Assembly: GCF_963966145.1 (NCBI RefSeq)
Contig: NC_091046.1
Span: 12,462,001-12,526,000, forward strand
Length of the DNA stretch: 64,000 bases
Source of the DNA: Tenebrio molitor
Taxonomy: Eukaryota > Arthropoda > Insecta > Coleoptera > Tenebrionidae
Direction of reading: 5' to 3'
The notes beneath the pieces are model-generated. The model was given only the letters and a program-made list of their open reading frames with translations. It did no database searches and had not been told where the DNA came from. Numbering within the stretch: position 1 is the stretch's first letter; every line of letters starts with the position of its first letter. Position numbers and translations under genes: made by a program. Shown here piece after piece: positions 12,301-24,659 of the stretch.

Positions 12301-13215
12301 CATATTTTATATTACATACCATGGCATTTGTATTGGTTATGATTAAGTTTATTGAATTGACCATATGGGATGAGCAAAAGGTGGTAGCTTACTCACGAAT
12401 TTCCAAATATAGACATTTCACCAGTTTTAAGCAGTAAATATCAAGAGAAATTGGCAAAAACCACCGAGAAGTAAAATTCTGAAATGTGTAGGAAATTATG
12501 ATCCACATTTTACAAATCATAATTTGATTTTTGGAAAGTGCGGCCTCATCATTTGATGTGGAACATTTTTTCTACAAAAACAGAACAAAAATAGCGAAAA
12601 AAATTGATTCTACGTCGTGTTGTTTTGCAGGTTCTGCGAGTCTCAGAACAAATTTATTAATAAAACGTTTGAACAGGCTTTATTTAAATTTTGTTGTTTG
12701 GTTCGAACTGAAAAATTAAAATCAATATTACATACCCAAATTGGCGAGCACGTGTTTGAATGTAACGTTTTTCACCGTTTCATTTATTACCCTTATCGCC
12801 AAACCCACAAACTACGTGCTTGGGCTTTCCGATTGTAAAAGTCGGCGAAATAATTTCAGTAATGACCACTTTGATGATTTACAATACCGCTAAAAATGTA
12901 TCAAAATACAAACATTGTGAAGTTTATAACTAACAAAATTTGACCTTTGGTTAAAACGATCACAAAAATATTTTTCTAGGTATAGTGTTTTTAGGTGACT
13001 GTCGGATGTAGTAATAAAATTATAATATTCACCAGATCAACAAAGCGGCAGTTTACATTTTTACGAGCTAAATTTGTATTTTGTTCATAACCTGCCCATT
13101 CCATTAAAACGTATTTTAAAGAGAAATGACCATTGTGTTGAGATACTTTTTAATTAGATTTTTTTTATTTACTTAGTATGTAATTGATTTTTGTCCATAA
13201 TTTAAAATTTATATG
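9380..13215. other. intergenic, no gene recognised
   Basis: This is mixed sequence with GC-richer islands near 10.0-10.5 kb and 11.44-11.53 kb (CCCGGGTTCCCCGATAATGG area). These could be conserved regulatory DNA of a neighbouring gene, but nothing in the sequence proves it. No exon with convincing splice sites and protein motif was found. Confidence 0.4.
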
Positions 13216-13943
13216 GAGCGATCAAATTAATTTGTATGTAATCGAGTATCTAAAATTACGTCATTTTAAAGCCTTTTTTAAAATTGCTTTGGTTTTCAAA
13301 CATTTTTATAATGTAATTTTTAAAAGGATCCGAAAAAAGAGTTGTAGACTCCACAACTAATTACATATGTTATTAATTTCAATTTTTCGTCAGATCCTAA
13401 TCCTGGGTGTACAGTTATAAATATAAATTCGTTGTAACTTTAACCACCGTTGCAAAATTTTACAGTTTAAATCAAATTCAAAAATCAAAAAACCACCACC
13501 TGTTGCTTTAGGTTGGTAAAATTTAAAAAACCCTAGGTAGATATTTTTTCATACTATGTTGGTAACTATCAATTATGACATTTATTTGATTCAAAATAAA
13601 AATCAATTTCGTTCATATTGTTTTATTAGCAGCACGTTTCATTTGTTTATTGATTCTTATTGTTTTTACTTAAATATGCCCAGAAAAACAAGAACTTAAT
13701 AAATATTTAACCTCAAAATTACAAGTGTCACCAAATTTTACACTAGGCAGCGTTGCCGATAGTAATTATCGAGGAAAATGCGACGTCGGTGGTTTTTTGA
13801 TTTTTGAATGGACTTTACATGAAATGTCAACCGTCAATACCTAACCTGTGTTTCACGCTGTGTTTATTGGAGCATGGAGTTCAAGTAACGACATACGATT
13901 TCGGATTCATGGATAAACCGATTACAAATTAATTTGATTGCTT
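13216..13943. mobile_element. MITE-2 copy 1, interrupted
   Basis: The left end GAGCGATCAAATTAATTTGT (13216) and a right part from about 13845 to 13943 match the 184-bp MITE-2 at 48098-48281 in inverse orientation. The roughly 590 bases between (about 13250-13843) are foreign to the family and include the inverted-repeat element at 13472-13812. Confidence 0.7.
13472..13812. repeat. inverted-repeat element inside MITE-2 copy 1
   Basis: ATTCAAAAATCAAAAAACCACC near the left end is matched by its reverse complement at 13783-13812, giving arms of about 25 bp and a 340-bp unit. No ORF or clear target duplication was found. Confidence 0.6.
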
Positions 13944-16557
13944 GATAGTTCTAGAGTTCTACCCTTCATAGTCACATGAAAACCCTATAGCATGTCTCTA
14001 TATTATTATTACATTATTTCACCTGCAACATATGGGCATATGATATCCTTAAAATTGTCAATAATGCAGCAATTAAAAAAAAGATATTCAGTTTTTTTCA
14101 GAAAAGTAAAGGAATTCTGCGCATCTTGCTAGTGCTAATCTTTTAAATTTCAGAATTCAGTTTTTTTTTTAATATCGCAGAAGTAAAATTCTTGATTAAT
14201 TTCAAAAATAGAAAATCAAAACTGGAACCAACTTAAAAAGCTTGATGTCCATATTATTCAAACGCATTATCAAATTTAAATGGTTTATTGAATTTAAAAA
14301 AATGATTATTTAAATTTTTGTTAAAATATAAATTCTCATTACTATAAAAAATTGAAAGGGCTACATAAGATTTATCTAATCCTATCCAGTAACTAGACAC
14401 GATATTTTTAACATTTTAATATATTCATATATTCTGGGCACGTTTCTAAAAAGAACACAATTCGCAAAAGAAATTTCAATATAGCTGCTTTATGGTAAAA
14501 TTATGTAATTTAGGTTTGCTTTGAACCAAGAAACTGTAATAATGTATGTTGGCAAAAGCGTTTATCTCGGTAGTTGACAGACTTTGACCGAAGAAATGTA
14601 GCAATAAATGCCAGAAATAACAATGTCTGAAATTCATATCTTCTGTTAAAAAATAAAAAGTGGTGCGAAATCGTACAAGTGCCGCTGCTTAATTTGCATA
14701 ACTTTCATGAGCTGAAGTTGAGGTTGTCTTTAAAATTTTATGGGAATTCATTTGAATGCCAGATTCAAACGTAAAGCTTTATAATCTGACTGAACTAAGT
14801 ATATCTTGTAGAAACGCAAACATTGTGAATAAGTGTTGCTAATCTTTATGATACATTTCCGCGTTGGGTATCTCTGCAACTGTACGGCGGTGAAATACCT
14901 AATAAATAAATGATAAACGTACACTATCTGGACAGTACGTTTCAATTGTGATTTATATCGGCAGGCAACAATAACATTATTCTGAATTTTGTTGGCGGCG
15001 TAAATTGGATCCCGAATCAAATTAAGTTTAAAAAAAATATCACACCGATTGGAACCGAAAATGCTATTGGCGGATGATGTAAACAAAAACGCAAAATTTT
15101 ATTAAACTGTTGTAGTAGCGTGTTTCTCGTTTGAGCCGTTTTTCTCCTAACATTTCCTTCGGTAAAGCAAAAATTACAAGTTTCTATTGCTTTTTTAATA
15201 TCCGCACCCCGTCAGATGCGGGTGAATTTAAAAAAGCACGATAAAAACATAAAAAGCGTTTAAATTTGACGAGGCCTCATGCCGAAATGAAACTGTTAAT
15301 GTCAACGCGCCGAATTTAGGTTTTCACCAGAAAGAACTCATTTCTTATCAAGAAGTTACGACTGTTTTCCCGACAATAAAAATTCTCGTCTGTGCCACTT
15401 TAGGGTTATAGGGTCGTTATGAAATAATAACGATAACGTTTTTATACAGGAGTCGCTACGATAAAATTTCTGAAATGTTTTGCTATTAAATTTTCGGATT
15501 AGTCGGCGGCGTAACATTATGCGGCACGCCGCTGTGGCAACCCCGTAAGTAAAGTAAGTGCCCGCGTATTTCAGAAACTCCTGGCACTTATTACCAATAA
15601 AAAGCAGCCCCCACGATAAAGGCGCTATCTGGCGAATCTTGCTCGATGTTGCCACGATCCGACTTAAAGTCAGACGGCTCGTAATACACATTTCACCGCT
15701 ACGTGCTCGCCCTAAACTCTTCAAATCCTTCAGGAAAATTCGAGTGAAAGAGGCGCACCAACTCCTGTCATCTCATTTAGTCGACGGTGCATCGCGTGGG
15801 GGCGGCCGACTTCAGACACTTCATGAATAAATAATTAAATCATAATCAGCTATGAGGAAAACAAGTGTTCGCTTAGATTGTGGTTTAGCACTCGGCGCAG
15901 CTTATCAGCAAACTTGCGATGCTGTTGACACTTTTTGATAACGGTGACACGTTATTGTTACAAGAAACTGCCGCATAATTATAATAACAGTCGATTGTTG
16001 GATTCAAACTAACCGATCAGGCACTAGTTGGTCTGCTTTCAAATGTGTGCTTGAAGGCGAAAGTGATGAACCACAGACTTATCTGTTTTAATTTCTTAAC
16101 ATGTAATTACGATGATTAAATAAAACGAAGCTAATGTAATAATTAAAAGTGAAAGAATGTCAGATAAAAAATTCCTTTAGAAAACTCTGGCCTATTCAGC
16201 CGAATAAATTGAGAAGGTTCGGCAACTGTGACATTTAATTAAAAAGTTGTCAGAAGTTTAAGCCCATTTCGAAAGTTTTAATTTTTTGTTTTTTATTTTT
16301 CTGTATCAGCTACAAAATGAATCCAGTTAATTACAATTTAATTATCTTACACAGTTAATTATTTCAACAGCTCGTTCTAAATAATAAAGCGCACTGAGTT
16401 GCAGAAAGTATTTGGATTTTTTTATCGAAAAAGTGTTTTTGTGCAATACCACGCGAAACGAGCACTACGGGTACATAAAACAAGCCGCGAAATCCAATTT
16501 CACTATTATTTATATGTATGTATTGTACAAATTTTCGGTTGCACAAAAAATGTAGTG
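13944..16557. other. intergenic, no gene recognised
   Basis: I see no supported gene. The stretch 15.36-15.83 kb is GC-richer and open on both strands for over 100 codons, but neither reading shows a domain, signal or splice pattern. I treat it as possible regulatory DNA only. Confidence 0.4.
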
Positions 16558-16931
16558 TACTATTGGGAGCAAAAAAAGTTGGACATCAAACATCACTGTC
16601 TTGACTTTTAATGTGAAATGACCATTATCTGTTTCTAACCCTACTTTGAATTGTTATTAAGTATTGTAGGTTGTAGGGAATGAGTGTAAGTAAGCATGTA
16701 ATGAATATTTATTTAATGCAAAGTCCCAATCAAAATCTACCTTTATCAAAAGAAGAGGGTATTTGGAATAGGAAAATAGGAGTATAAAATAAATTTTTGA
16801 AGTGTCAGCTAGAATAATGTCAAATTTCTATGACAATAATCAAAGGCAAAATGACAATAAAATTTGAACTACATCGAATTTTTCAAAACTGACAGAATTC
16901 TGATGTCCCACTTTTTATGCTCCCAATAGTA
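16558..16931. mobile_element. TA-flanked inverted-repeat element, 374 bp
   Basis: The left end TACTATTGGGAGCAAAAAAA with the following AGTTGGACATC is mirrored at the right end (GATGTCCCACTTTTTATGCTCCCAATAGTA), giving arms of about 33 bp. It is non-coding, and the ends fit a Tc1/mariner-type MITE. Confidence 0.8.
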
Positions 16932-17442
16932 CACCTTGGCACCGAAATCCTTTTAACTTCTTCGAGATTGTCCTAAGCGGCTTCGGCGACAATTTTTCTC
17001 TCGGTACGTTAAAGAATGATTTCGCGATCTTGATATACATATATACAAATAACTATTATGATCTACATACTTTTACAATTATTCATATTTATTATAGTTA
17101 AAATCCCCCAAAAAACGACGTAATGTAAAGTTAAAAATTAAAAGAAAGAAAAGAAAAAAATTATATTCTTTTACTTCTTTATGTATCTATGTGGGTAGTT
17201 TTTGTAAGAAAAATGTTTAACACAGATTATTGTAAACAAAAACCTATTTACAACATCTTTGAAACATACAAAAATGATTTTTTCTAATTCCGTTGTAAAA
17301 TGTCGAATTTTATGTTGTCGTTTTGAATGTCAAAATGACGTTCTTTTTTGCACTAATGTGTTTTGATTGTCACTTTTTTGCATTAATGCGAAAAAAAAGT
17401 GTCAAATTCAATTAAGAATAATTAAGTGGATGATTTATTATA

Positions 17443-18718
17443 TACAGGGTGGTCCCGATATAACCTGCCAAAAGACATCCAGTAATAGGTGACGATGAGT
17501 AGAACTCATACACAAAAAAAGTTTCTAATAAAAGTCTTTTCGTTTTCGAGATAAAAATAATTGAAAATTTGCTCAAAATTTGCTGTACGCTAATGAGTTA
17601 ATCGGTTTTAAAAAGGTAATTCTGGTTACTTGGCTGCAATTTCTTTAGCAACGGTACCTGCAACACCTATGACATTTGTCAAGTTTAATTTTAAATTTTC
17701 GAATCCTTCAAAAGGTTATGAAATTCACAAAACAAGAATACGCCGATTTGCATTTACTCTATGGCGAAACACGTGGTAATTCAAGACCGGCAAGGCGACC
17801 ATACGGCGAGCGTTATCCTGAAGGAGTCCTTCCGTCCCGTTGTACTTTTGTGGAGCTACATCCGCATTTATGTGAGGTTGGTTCTGACTGATTCCAATAC
17901 GATGGCGTCCCCGATCCTCCATTTAACCCCTCTGGATTTTAATTTTTGGGACCACACGAAAGATTTAGTATACGAAGTTGAAATAAATACAGGAGGCCAA
18001 CTCCAGAAACGCGTAACAGACGCCGCGAACCAGATTCGTAAAAACCCAGAAATGCTGAATTCTGTTTATTAAAATTGGTACCAGCGTACTCAAATGTGCT
18101 TAAATGCCAACGGAAGGCACACAGAACATTTATTATAAAATAATTGTTCTAGTCTAGTTTACCTTTCATTAGTTAGTAGATATTCTCAGTTAGAGTTGAA
18201 AGTACGAATATGTAAAGTGTAAATAAATTTATTCAATACATTATTTTGGCTATTTAACCACAATTAAGACGATACTCTTGTTACACAGTTCTTCCACAAT
18301 TTTGCACACACTACCTCTACATTTATTTACACATTGAGGAACACCACTTTATTTATTACTCATTCATCTCAGTCTACAAAATCAGCTTTTGTACCTAAAT
18401 AAGCTGGTGAATTAACGCACACAGTGTAGGTACAGCGTTTTCAATAAATGTCATTAATTTGATTTAGTTTGTCAGATTTGAGATTTGTCATAAACGATTC
18501 AGGTACCTATGTTGCTTAGATACTGTCATACTTACAAACACCAACAATTAATTCCTGAGTAGGTACGTATTTTTGTGGTCAGCAGCGTCGAATGGGTGTG
18601 GATAGGGGTTAATTTATCCCCATTATTTTGGACCTAACAAAATGGGGTTTTTTGGACTTGTTAGATCCTTCTAATGACCCAGAATTTTTTTGGCAGGTTA
18701 TATCGGGACCACCCTGTA
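17443..18718 (+). mobile_element. mariner-like element with deleted transposase, 1276 bp
   Basis: Termini TACAGGGTGGTCCCGATATA and the continuing ACCTGCCAAAA occur as a perfect inverted pair at 17443 and 18718, each flanked by TA. The element holds two fragments of a DUF4817/DDE_3-type transposase. It sits in the last codons of the recombinase gene on the - strand. The right TIR is read as coding sequence by that gene. Confidence 0.92.
17718..18138 (+). pseudogene. internally deleted DUF4817/DDE transposase
   Basis: The first part (17718-17891, 57 codons) is the N-terminal helix-turn-helix region seen in DUF4817 insect transposases, with YADLHLLYGETRGN and then the PYGERYPEG and LPSRCTF segments. 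A later part in another frame (about 17893-18070) has LTPLDFNFWDHTKDLVYE, the stretch that follows the last catalytic residue of Tc1/mariner-type DDE transposases. A shifted tail (to about 18138) ends in NGRHTEHLL. The DDE core between them is missing. This copy cannot make an active enzyme and would depend on one supplied from elsewhere. Confidence 0.85.
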
Positions 18719-19937
18719 TATTTACAGTACAATTATGTAAATGTGAAATATGGAAACCTTCTATTAATGATGATGACAAGTTAAGTTCGTCTGAAATTTG
18801 ATTGTTTGACGATACAGCAGACATCTCATGATAACTATCAACCGATAAGTAATTATTTTTCTCTGGGATTTGACCACTTGAAGACGTAGCATCATGTGTT
18901 TTCAATTTTTTGAAAGATAAGGCTTTACTGGTAGTGTTGTCTTTGCCTAAAATCATTTGAGCGATCTTCTTCTTATTTTGTATTGATGCGTCAACGTAAC
19001 CCTCGGCAACATTGGTCGATTTCCACCCCCCAAGACGTTTCAAAATCGACGTATCTGCTCCGGATTCAGCTAATAATGTAGCCGAACTACGGCGGAAAGC
19101 GTGACCGGTGTATTCTTCGGGATTGTTCAAACCAAGGAAAGTGGCTATTTGTTTTGGAGCGCCGCCAATAGTATTTATTCCAACAGGGTGGGCAATGCAT
19201 TTTCCAAGTCTATAACCAACAAAAAATCTCTGGTGCCGTGTATTTTTAGATCGCAATGAAGAATATCTTCGAAAGACTTCTAATAAATTTAATCCACTAA
19301 CATTTCCCGGAGTTATGGTAAATTCTCGTGGTACTTTTGTTTTAGTTTCAAAGATCTGAATCTTCAGGAATTCTCCCATATCTTCTATGTCTTTTATAGA
19401 CAACTGAAGTAGTTCTTGCCTACGGCAGGCTCCTGATATACCGACAATTAGTAAAACCTGAAAAAGATGATTATTTTGTAATGTAATTCTTCTCTAATAA
19501 TTTTTTTCTTGTACCTTTAACATTAAATATGTTTCATCGTTGGCTTCTTTTAAAAATGCATGGACTTCATCCTTGGTAAAAACCTTCGATTTCTTCCCGC
19601 GATAGCCTTCACTCTGTCTCTTCAAGAATGCAATCAAATTGTTGAATTTGCTAATATCTACCTTTTTATTCAAATAAATGGTTGTTCTTAGTTTTGAATA
19701 CTCGCTCCACATTGTTGATGGTTTCAGCAATTTAGACCTTTGCATGAAATAAGCTAACATTACTTTTTCGGATATGCATTCCAACTTCCTCAAACCCAAC
19801 CACTGGTCGAAGCGTTGATAACTTAACTCATAAACAGCTCGCGACTTCGCTGGTAACAAGGTCGAAATAGCAACTTCCGCTGCAGCTTCAATATCTGCAC
19901 CCACACTTTCTTCGGAATCACTCATTTGAGGGACCAA
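18609..19937 (-). CDS. tyrosine recombinase (probable Crypton-type), two exons
   Basis: This is a predicted DNA breaking-rejoining enzyme of the phage-integrase fold. Exon 1 (19937-19515, 141 codons) is the helical core-binding region. A 57-bp GT-AG intron (19514-19458) separates it from exon 2 (19457-18609) in phase 0, giving 423 residues. Exon 2 opens with SGACRRQEL (catalytic Arg), then HAFRRS (HxxR), GGWKS (Trp in the His/Trp position) and AEGYVD (nucleophile Tyr), so the catalytic set looks complete. No reverse transcriptase lies nearby, which argues against DIRS or Ngaro and for a Crypton-like transposon or a host gene derived from one. The final 36 codons are not original. From about 18718 the frame runs into the terminus of the mariner-like insertion. 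A large palindrome lies just upstream, at 20116-20240. Confidence 0.85.
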
Positions 19938-20115
19938 ATTGATACCAAATTGTGATTTTGTGGATTTTTTTTCTGTTTACATATTGTCATAGTAAAGCGA
20001 AACATAAATTCCTTGACAAATTCAATGGTAGAATGATTTAATTAGGTAAGTACTTACTAAAATTTAAATATTTCTTGTTTTTTTTAACAATTTTATGAGG
20101 AATTAGAAAAAATCT

Positions 20116-20240
20116 TGTATGTGATTCGTTGCAAAACCGAGTGTTTTTCGCATTCGATGTGTTGCCCAACTCACTTCATTCGTTGGGACAATTTTCACGT
20201 CTCATGCGAAAAACACTCTCATTTTGCAACTAACTACATA
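20116..20240. repeat. imperfect palindrome upstream of recombinase gene
   Basis: The arms GTTGCAAAACCGAGTGTTTTT (with CGCAT) at 20128-20153 and the inverse at 20204-20230 enclose a second inner pair (TGTTGCCCAAC / GTTGGGACA). The structure could form a hairpin of about 100 nt. It lies 180 bp upstream of the recombinase ATG and could be an element end, a recombinase site or a separate foldback element. Confidence 0.75.
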
Positions 20241-23200
20241 AATAGCTATTTTCTGTAAATATTTCAATGATACGTATATCTGTAGGAAGTTAGGGATGCA
20301 GTCTGAAAAATATTTGAACTTGAGCCACTTACAATCAGATGTCACATCTACTCACTCACTCACTTTTGAATAATTATTATCGATGCAATTCAATGCAGAT
20401 CATTAAGTTGCATCATTTATTGTTTTGAGTCAGCGTGGTATTTGATGAACCGACAGGCAATTACTAATTGTAATAACTTATTCCAAATATGCTTTACACT
20501 ACTTATAGTAACTCTAAATGAGTAAAGATTAAAGGATGAAGAGTTGAAATGTCTTGTAGAAACCGATCAGCATTGCTTCACACATTCAAAGTAGAGGAAT
20601 CAAGTTTCTTTTTTAACTACTTCGTAGAAGACATTAAATGGAATTTGAAATTCCACAAATACTGTACAAGTAGACACTGATTCACATAACTTTCCGACCC
20701 TAACGAATTTTAAACGCAGCATGTAATACGTTATTCAGTTATAACTTAATAACAATTACATTGTGTTCCACTGACGTACTTAATAAAAGATATTGAAAGT
20801 TGCGTGGAATACTGAAATTTATTAATCGGTTAGCAACCCGGATCAACACCCATTACCTAATTTGATAGCTACTTATGTTATTGCATCCAAGGGATTAAAA
20901 TATGTCAACAAGAATTTATTATGCTTATCATCATTGTGGTAATAAAGTACATCGTTTCTTATGGGTGTCATAATGTACATTTACATCATCAAACAAATAA
21001 AAATTTTTGAATGCATTTATTTTTCTACGTGTACATAAAAGTAGCATAACTGAATACAAAAGAGCTAAAAAGTAAACATGTTTCATTTCCTACGGTTTGC
21101 ATTCTTTACTTTTTAATTTTTTAAGATAGTTCTTTACATAGAATGATTTAATACATTAATAACTGACACGAAATGAGACAAATTTATTACAAAAAAGTAG
21201 ATTAACATCTCGTAGACATAAGTATGCGCACTGGATACAACTTTCATGAATTCGCTACTTTTTTGGTACTGAATGAATAATTCATAGTGGAATTGTGACA
21301 AATTATTTGCTAAGTTTAGAGACAACTAATTTGCCAGTTCCAACTACATACTACTACTGCTAGCGCATTTTCAGTGTTGACAAGACGAGACGCTCCTACC
21401 ATAGACAAACTTGTCTACTTTTGGGTTGTACACGGTAACAGAGTTGTCTAAAATTATATTCAAACCTGAATGTCATAATGAGATTAATGTAAAGTGTCTT
21501 ATTTTGGTAATTACTACTGTGATGTGGTTGCACACAACTTTTGGATCCTAAACTTGCAGGAAATGTCGAGTTATAACGCTGTAGGGAAAGGATGTTGATT
21601 GTTAAGTCAGTGGATGTTTCTTTACTATGTAGAGTAGCTTAAAGTAATTATAATCTTATCTAAAATTCCGTTTTATTAAAATGAACAGCTCTGCGCAGCG
21701 GATGTGACTTGTCCTGTAATTATTGCAAAACCGTTTTTTGTCGTGCGCAATTTTTAATTTAAGAAAGGACGAATTTTCTTTGTTTGGTGAAACTGCCTGA
21801 GTGTTTATAGTTCCAGATTTATGCACTTCCATCCATTATTATAACTCCGACGGGACAATGAATTATTGATATACTCTGACGCACTCGTTTCTTAGTAATA
21901 TAAGATTATATTACAACAATTGTTTTTCCTTTTGATGTTTTCGCGTACATTTCATTTTCATGTCATATAATACTTGCTCAAAAGATTTACTAAAATGTTG
22001 TATGATTAATATTATAGCAATGATTGGCTAAGTGCAAAGCTGTGACTCTCGTAGTTTTCACCGGAGAGCAGACATTGAAGGAAATATACACTTCGCTGTT
22101 ACAAGTTTCAACAACATTTTGTAACGGTTTTTGATAAATTTATTTTCATTTTACGATTTTTGATCTGGATTTAGTGTTTAGTAAGGAAGTAAGGAATAAT
22201 GAAATTACAGTTCAATTGTTTTTCGCTGGCGTTCTTCCGTGATCAAACTAAAACTGATATTTTTTAAAACTCATAAAAATATCCCTAAAGTTTCAAGTCT
22301 GCCAAGTTGCAAATTGATGGATCAGTTCTCGACCTATTTCAGTATGAACTCTTTTATGAACTGATAGGATAAATGTAGCAAATAGTTTTATGTATCACAT
22401 TTTATAGAGCTATTCTTGTGGACTGAACATTAGTGTTGGTAATCATAAGAATTAACCGTCAGCACTAACTCTTTCTCTTTAGATTTATCACTGAAGTCAG
22501 TGTTTACCAAAGGCTTTGATAGGGTTCTCTTGATGACGTTTATAAATAGTATGCTTTGCTTCTAAAGGGTTGTTAATTACTTTTTATTTAATACTAATGA
22601 CTTTCTATTAAATTTCATATCTCTCTGTGATCCATCCTTACTTCCACAAAATTATGTTTTGAAAATCTTGAATAAATTTTGCAAATTTTGGTAAATTTTA
22701 TTCCACCAGAAATTTATTTTTCCTTGATTTCTAGAGACTGTAAAACATCAAGAGCCACCAATTTCCCAACAGCTTTCCAACTTTTTCTTTTTAACTAAAG
22801 ACCAAAAATCACAATTGGTACTGCACTTAAAAAAAATACTTGCATACTGTACCTAAGGTACTGCATGTTTCAAAAAATTATGATCAAGAGGACATGTGAA
22901 AAACAAAAGCGTCGAAAACGTGTGGCTCAGCTTAACATTATTATTAGACATGAACATGTATACCTATATTACGATTCACATAACCTAACACTGAATTTGT
23001 GAATTACAGTACTATTGTAAGGTATCTAGGGTGATTCATTCATGTAGTCATCAAACTAAAACCATTTATGGGTGAATCATTCAAGTTACGCCATACGTTA
23101 TCCATTTTTTTCACAACCACTCTTTTTTTGATAAATATGCATGGTATACTCTTCTATAGTACAGTCATTAAAAGCAAAACAAATCAGAGCAGGCGTAGCA

Positions 23201-24118
23201 AATTATCGGTCACGTCGTAGCGGAATCCTATGCAAATAAGCGTTCAATGCATGTGCGTAGACAATTTGTGGTCTCAAACATTATTTTATAATAAATCATA
23301 CCTCATGAATTTTAAACGTTGGAATTATAATTATGCATTTTATTATAATTATCTGATGGAGAAAACATATAAAATAAACAAGAGCAACATTTTACATTCG
23401 TAATGGGTAATTTACCAGCTTTATTGCCACACGCGACGCCATTGGTAAGCAGATTTTTCGGTGAAATGTCAAAGAAACGTTAGTTTTAAAGCAACGGTTT
23501 TGATGTTAACCTTGAAAATAGTTTTCGATTTCGGCAAAGTTTACGGACGTTTCCTGTAATTGTAAGCAACAATTATCCCAGAATATGCGGTAGAATGAGT
23601 TTTACCATTGAAGATAAAGCATTAGTTATTAATAATTCATTAGTTAATAATAGATTTTTCGAGAGGTAGGCAACCGATAAAACAACTGTGTATACCAAGT
23701 ATACATTATGTGTAGGATTAAGCTAAGAGAGACGTTTCGATAAAACAAAAAATGAGGTAGCACTCTTGATTTGTTTTTTTGTTGATCACTCTGTACTGTT
23801 GATTCTTTTTCATCTGCGTTACTGCACGATGCAAAATTCGCATCGTAAAGCTTTAAAGAACTGCAATTTTCAAAGATACAGTGCAATTATAGCTAATCTT
23901 TCTTAGTTTTTATGATCCATGACTCCAGGGTTGGGTTCCATAAACTTGTTTATAACTGTTTTGTCTCTAATAGAGTGTTACAGAATCGTATTGGATTTGT
24001 TTTATAGTTAATATTCGGAAGCGGTTAACATGTGACGGCTAGGATATTACAAACTACATTCTTTAAAATGCAAAACCGTAACCCCATTATATTTTCAGAA
24101 ATAGCATACTTACTACTA
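20241..24118. other. intergenic, no gene recognised
   Basis: This is AT-rich sequence without a supported gene, RNA or paired element end. A pair of similar 20-bp words at about 23031 and 23071 (GTGATTCATTCA / GTGAATCATTCA) is the only local repeat noticed. Confidence 0.45.
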
Positions 24119-24324
24119 TCGGGTGTTCAGTTAAATTTCCCATCAAAAGTGGCGTTGAAAAGTCGATTGTCAACGCACCACTCGTCAGTCTGCAGATTAA
24201 AAACACAAAAAACGTAAAAAATAAGGTTAGATTTAAACGGCTAATCCGTGATCCGTAATCCGTGGTGCGTTCACAACAGACTCTTCAACGCCAACTTTGA
24301 CTGAAAATTTAAATGAACACCCAA
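24119..24324. mobile_element. MITE-1 copy C, 206 bp
   Basis: Termini TCGGGTGTTCAGTTAAATTT and an inverted right end (AAATTTAAATGAACACCCAA) are flanked by TA on both sides. The inner GTTGAAAAGTCGATTGTCAACG and its inverted mate match the family. The centre is slightly diverged. Confidence 0.85.
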
Positions 24325-24659
24325 TACTACGGGGTAGCAAGATCTGCAATGATTAACTCTTGATTTGGTAAAAATCTTTAATACTAAAATTTTTGTTTGT
24401 TGTTTTTTTCAAAATAAGATTCTCTTTGTAATTTTTCAAATTGTTTTCAATTTATATCTCAAAATTAGCGTTTCTAAATTTTATTCCAGTTTAGAGGATA
24501 CATAATGAAACGGTGCTGTGAAGTGTTAAAGAAAGTAATTAATGTTTCTCAGGACAAGTAAAATTGATGAGAGGCTTTTCGATTTTGTTGACTAGAAGAG
24601 TAAATTAAAAACCATCAACTTGTAATTTGTCGAAGTTAATCTCGATAAGAAAACTCCAC

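Noticed and set aside
15356..15830. Overlapping open frames of 122 and 90 codons on opposite strands
   Set aside because: Neither shows a domain, and both follow from local GC-richness lowering stop frequency.
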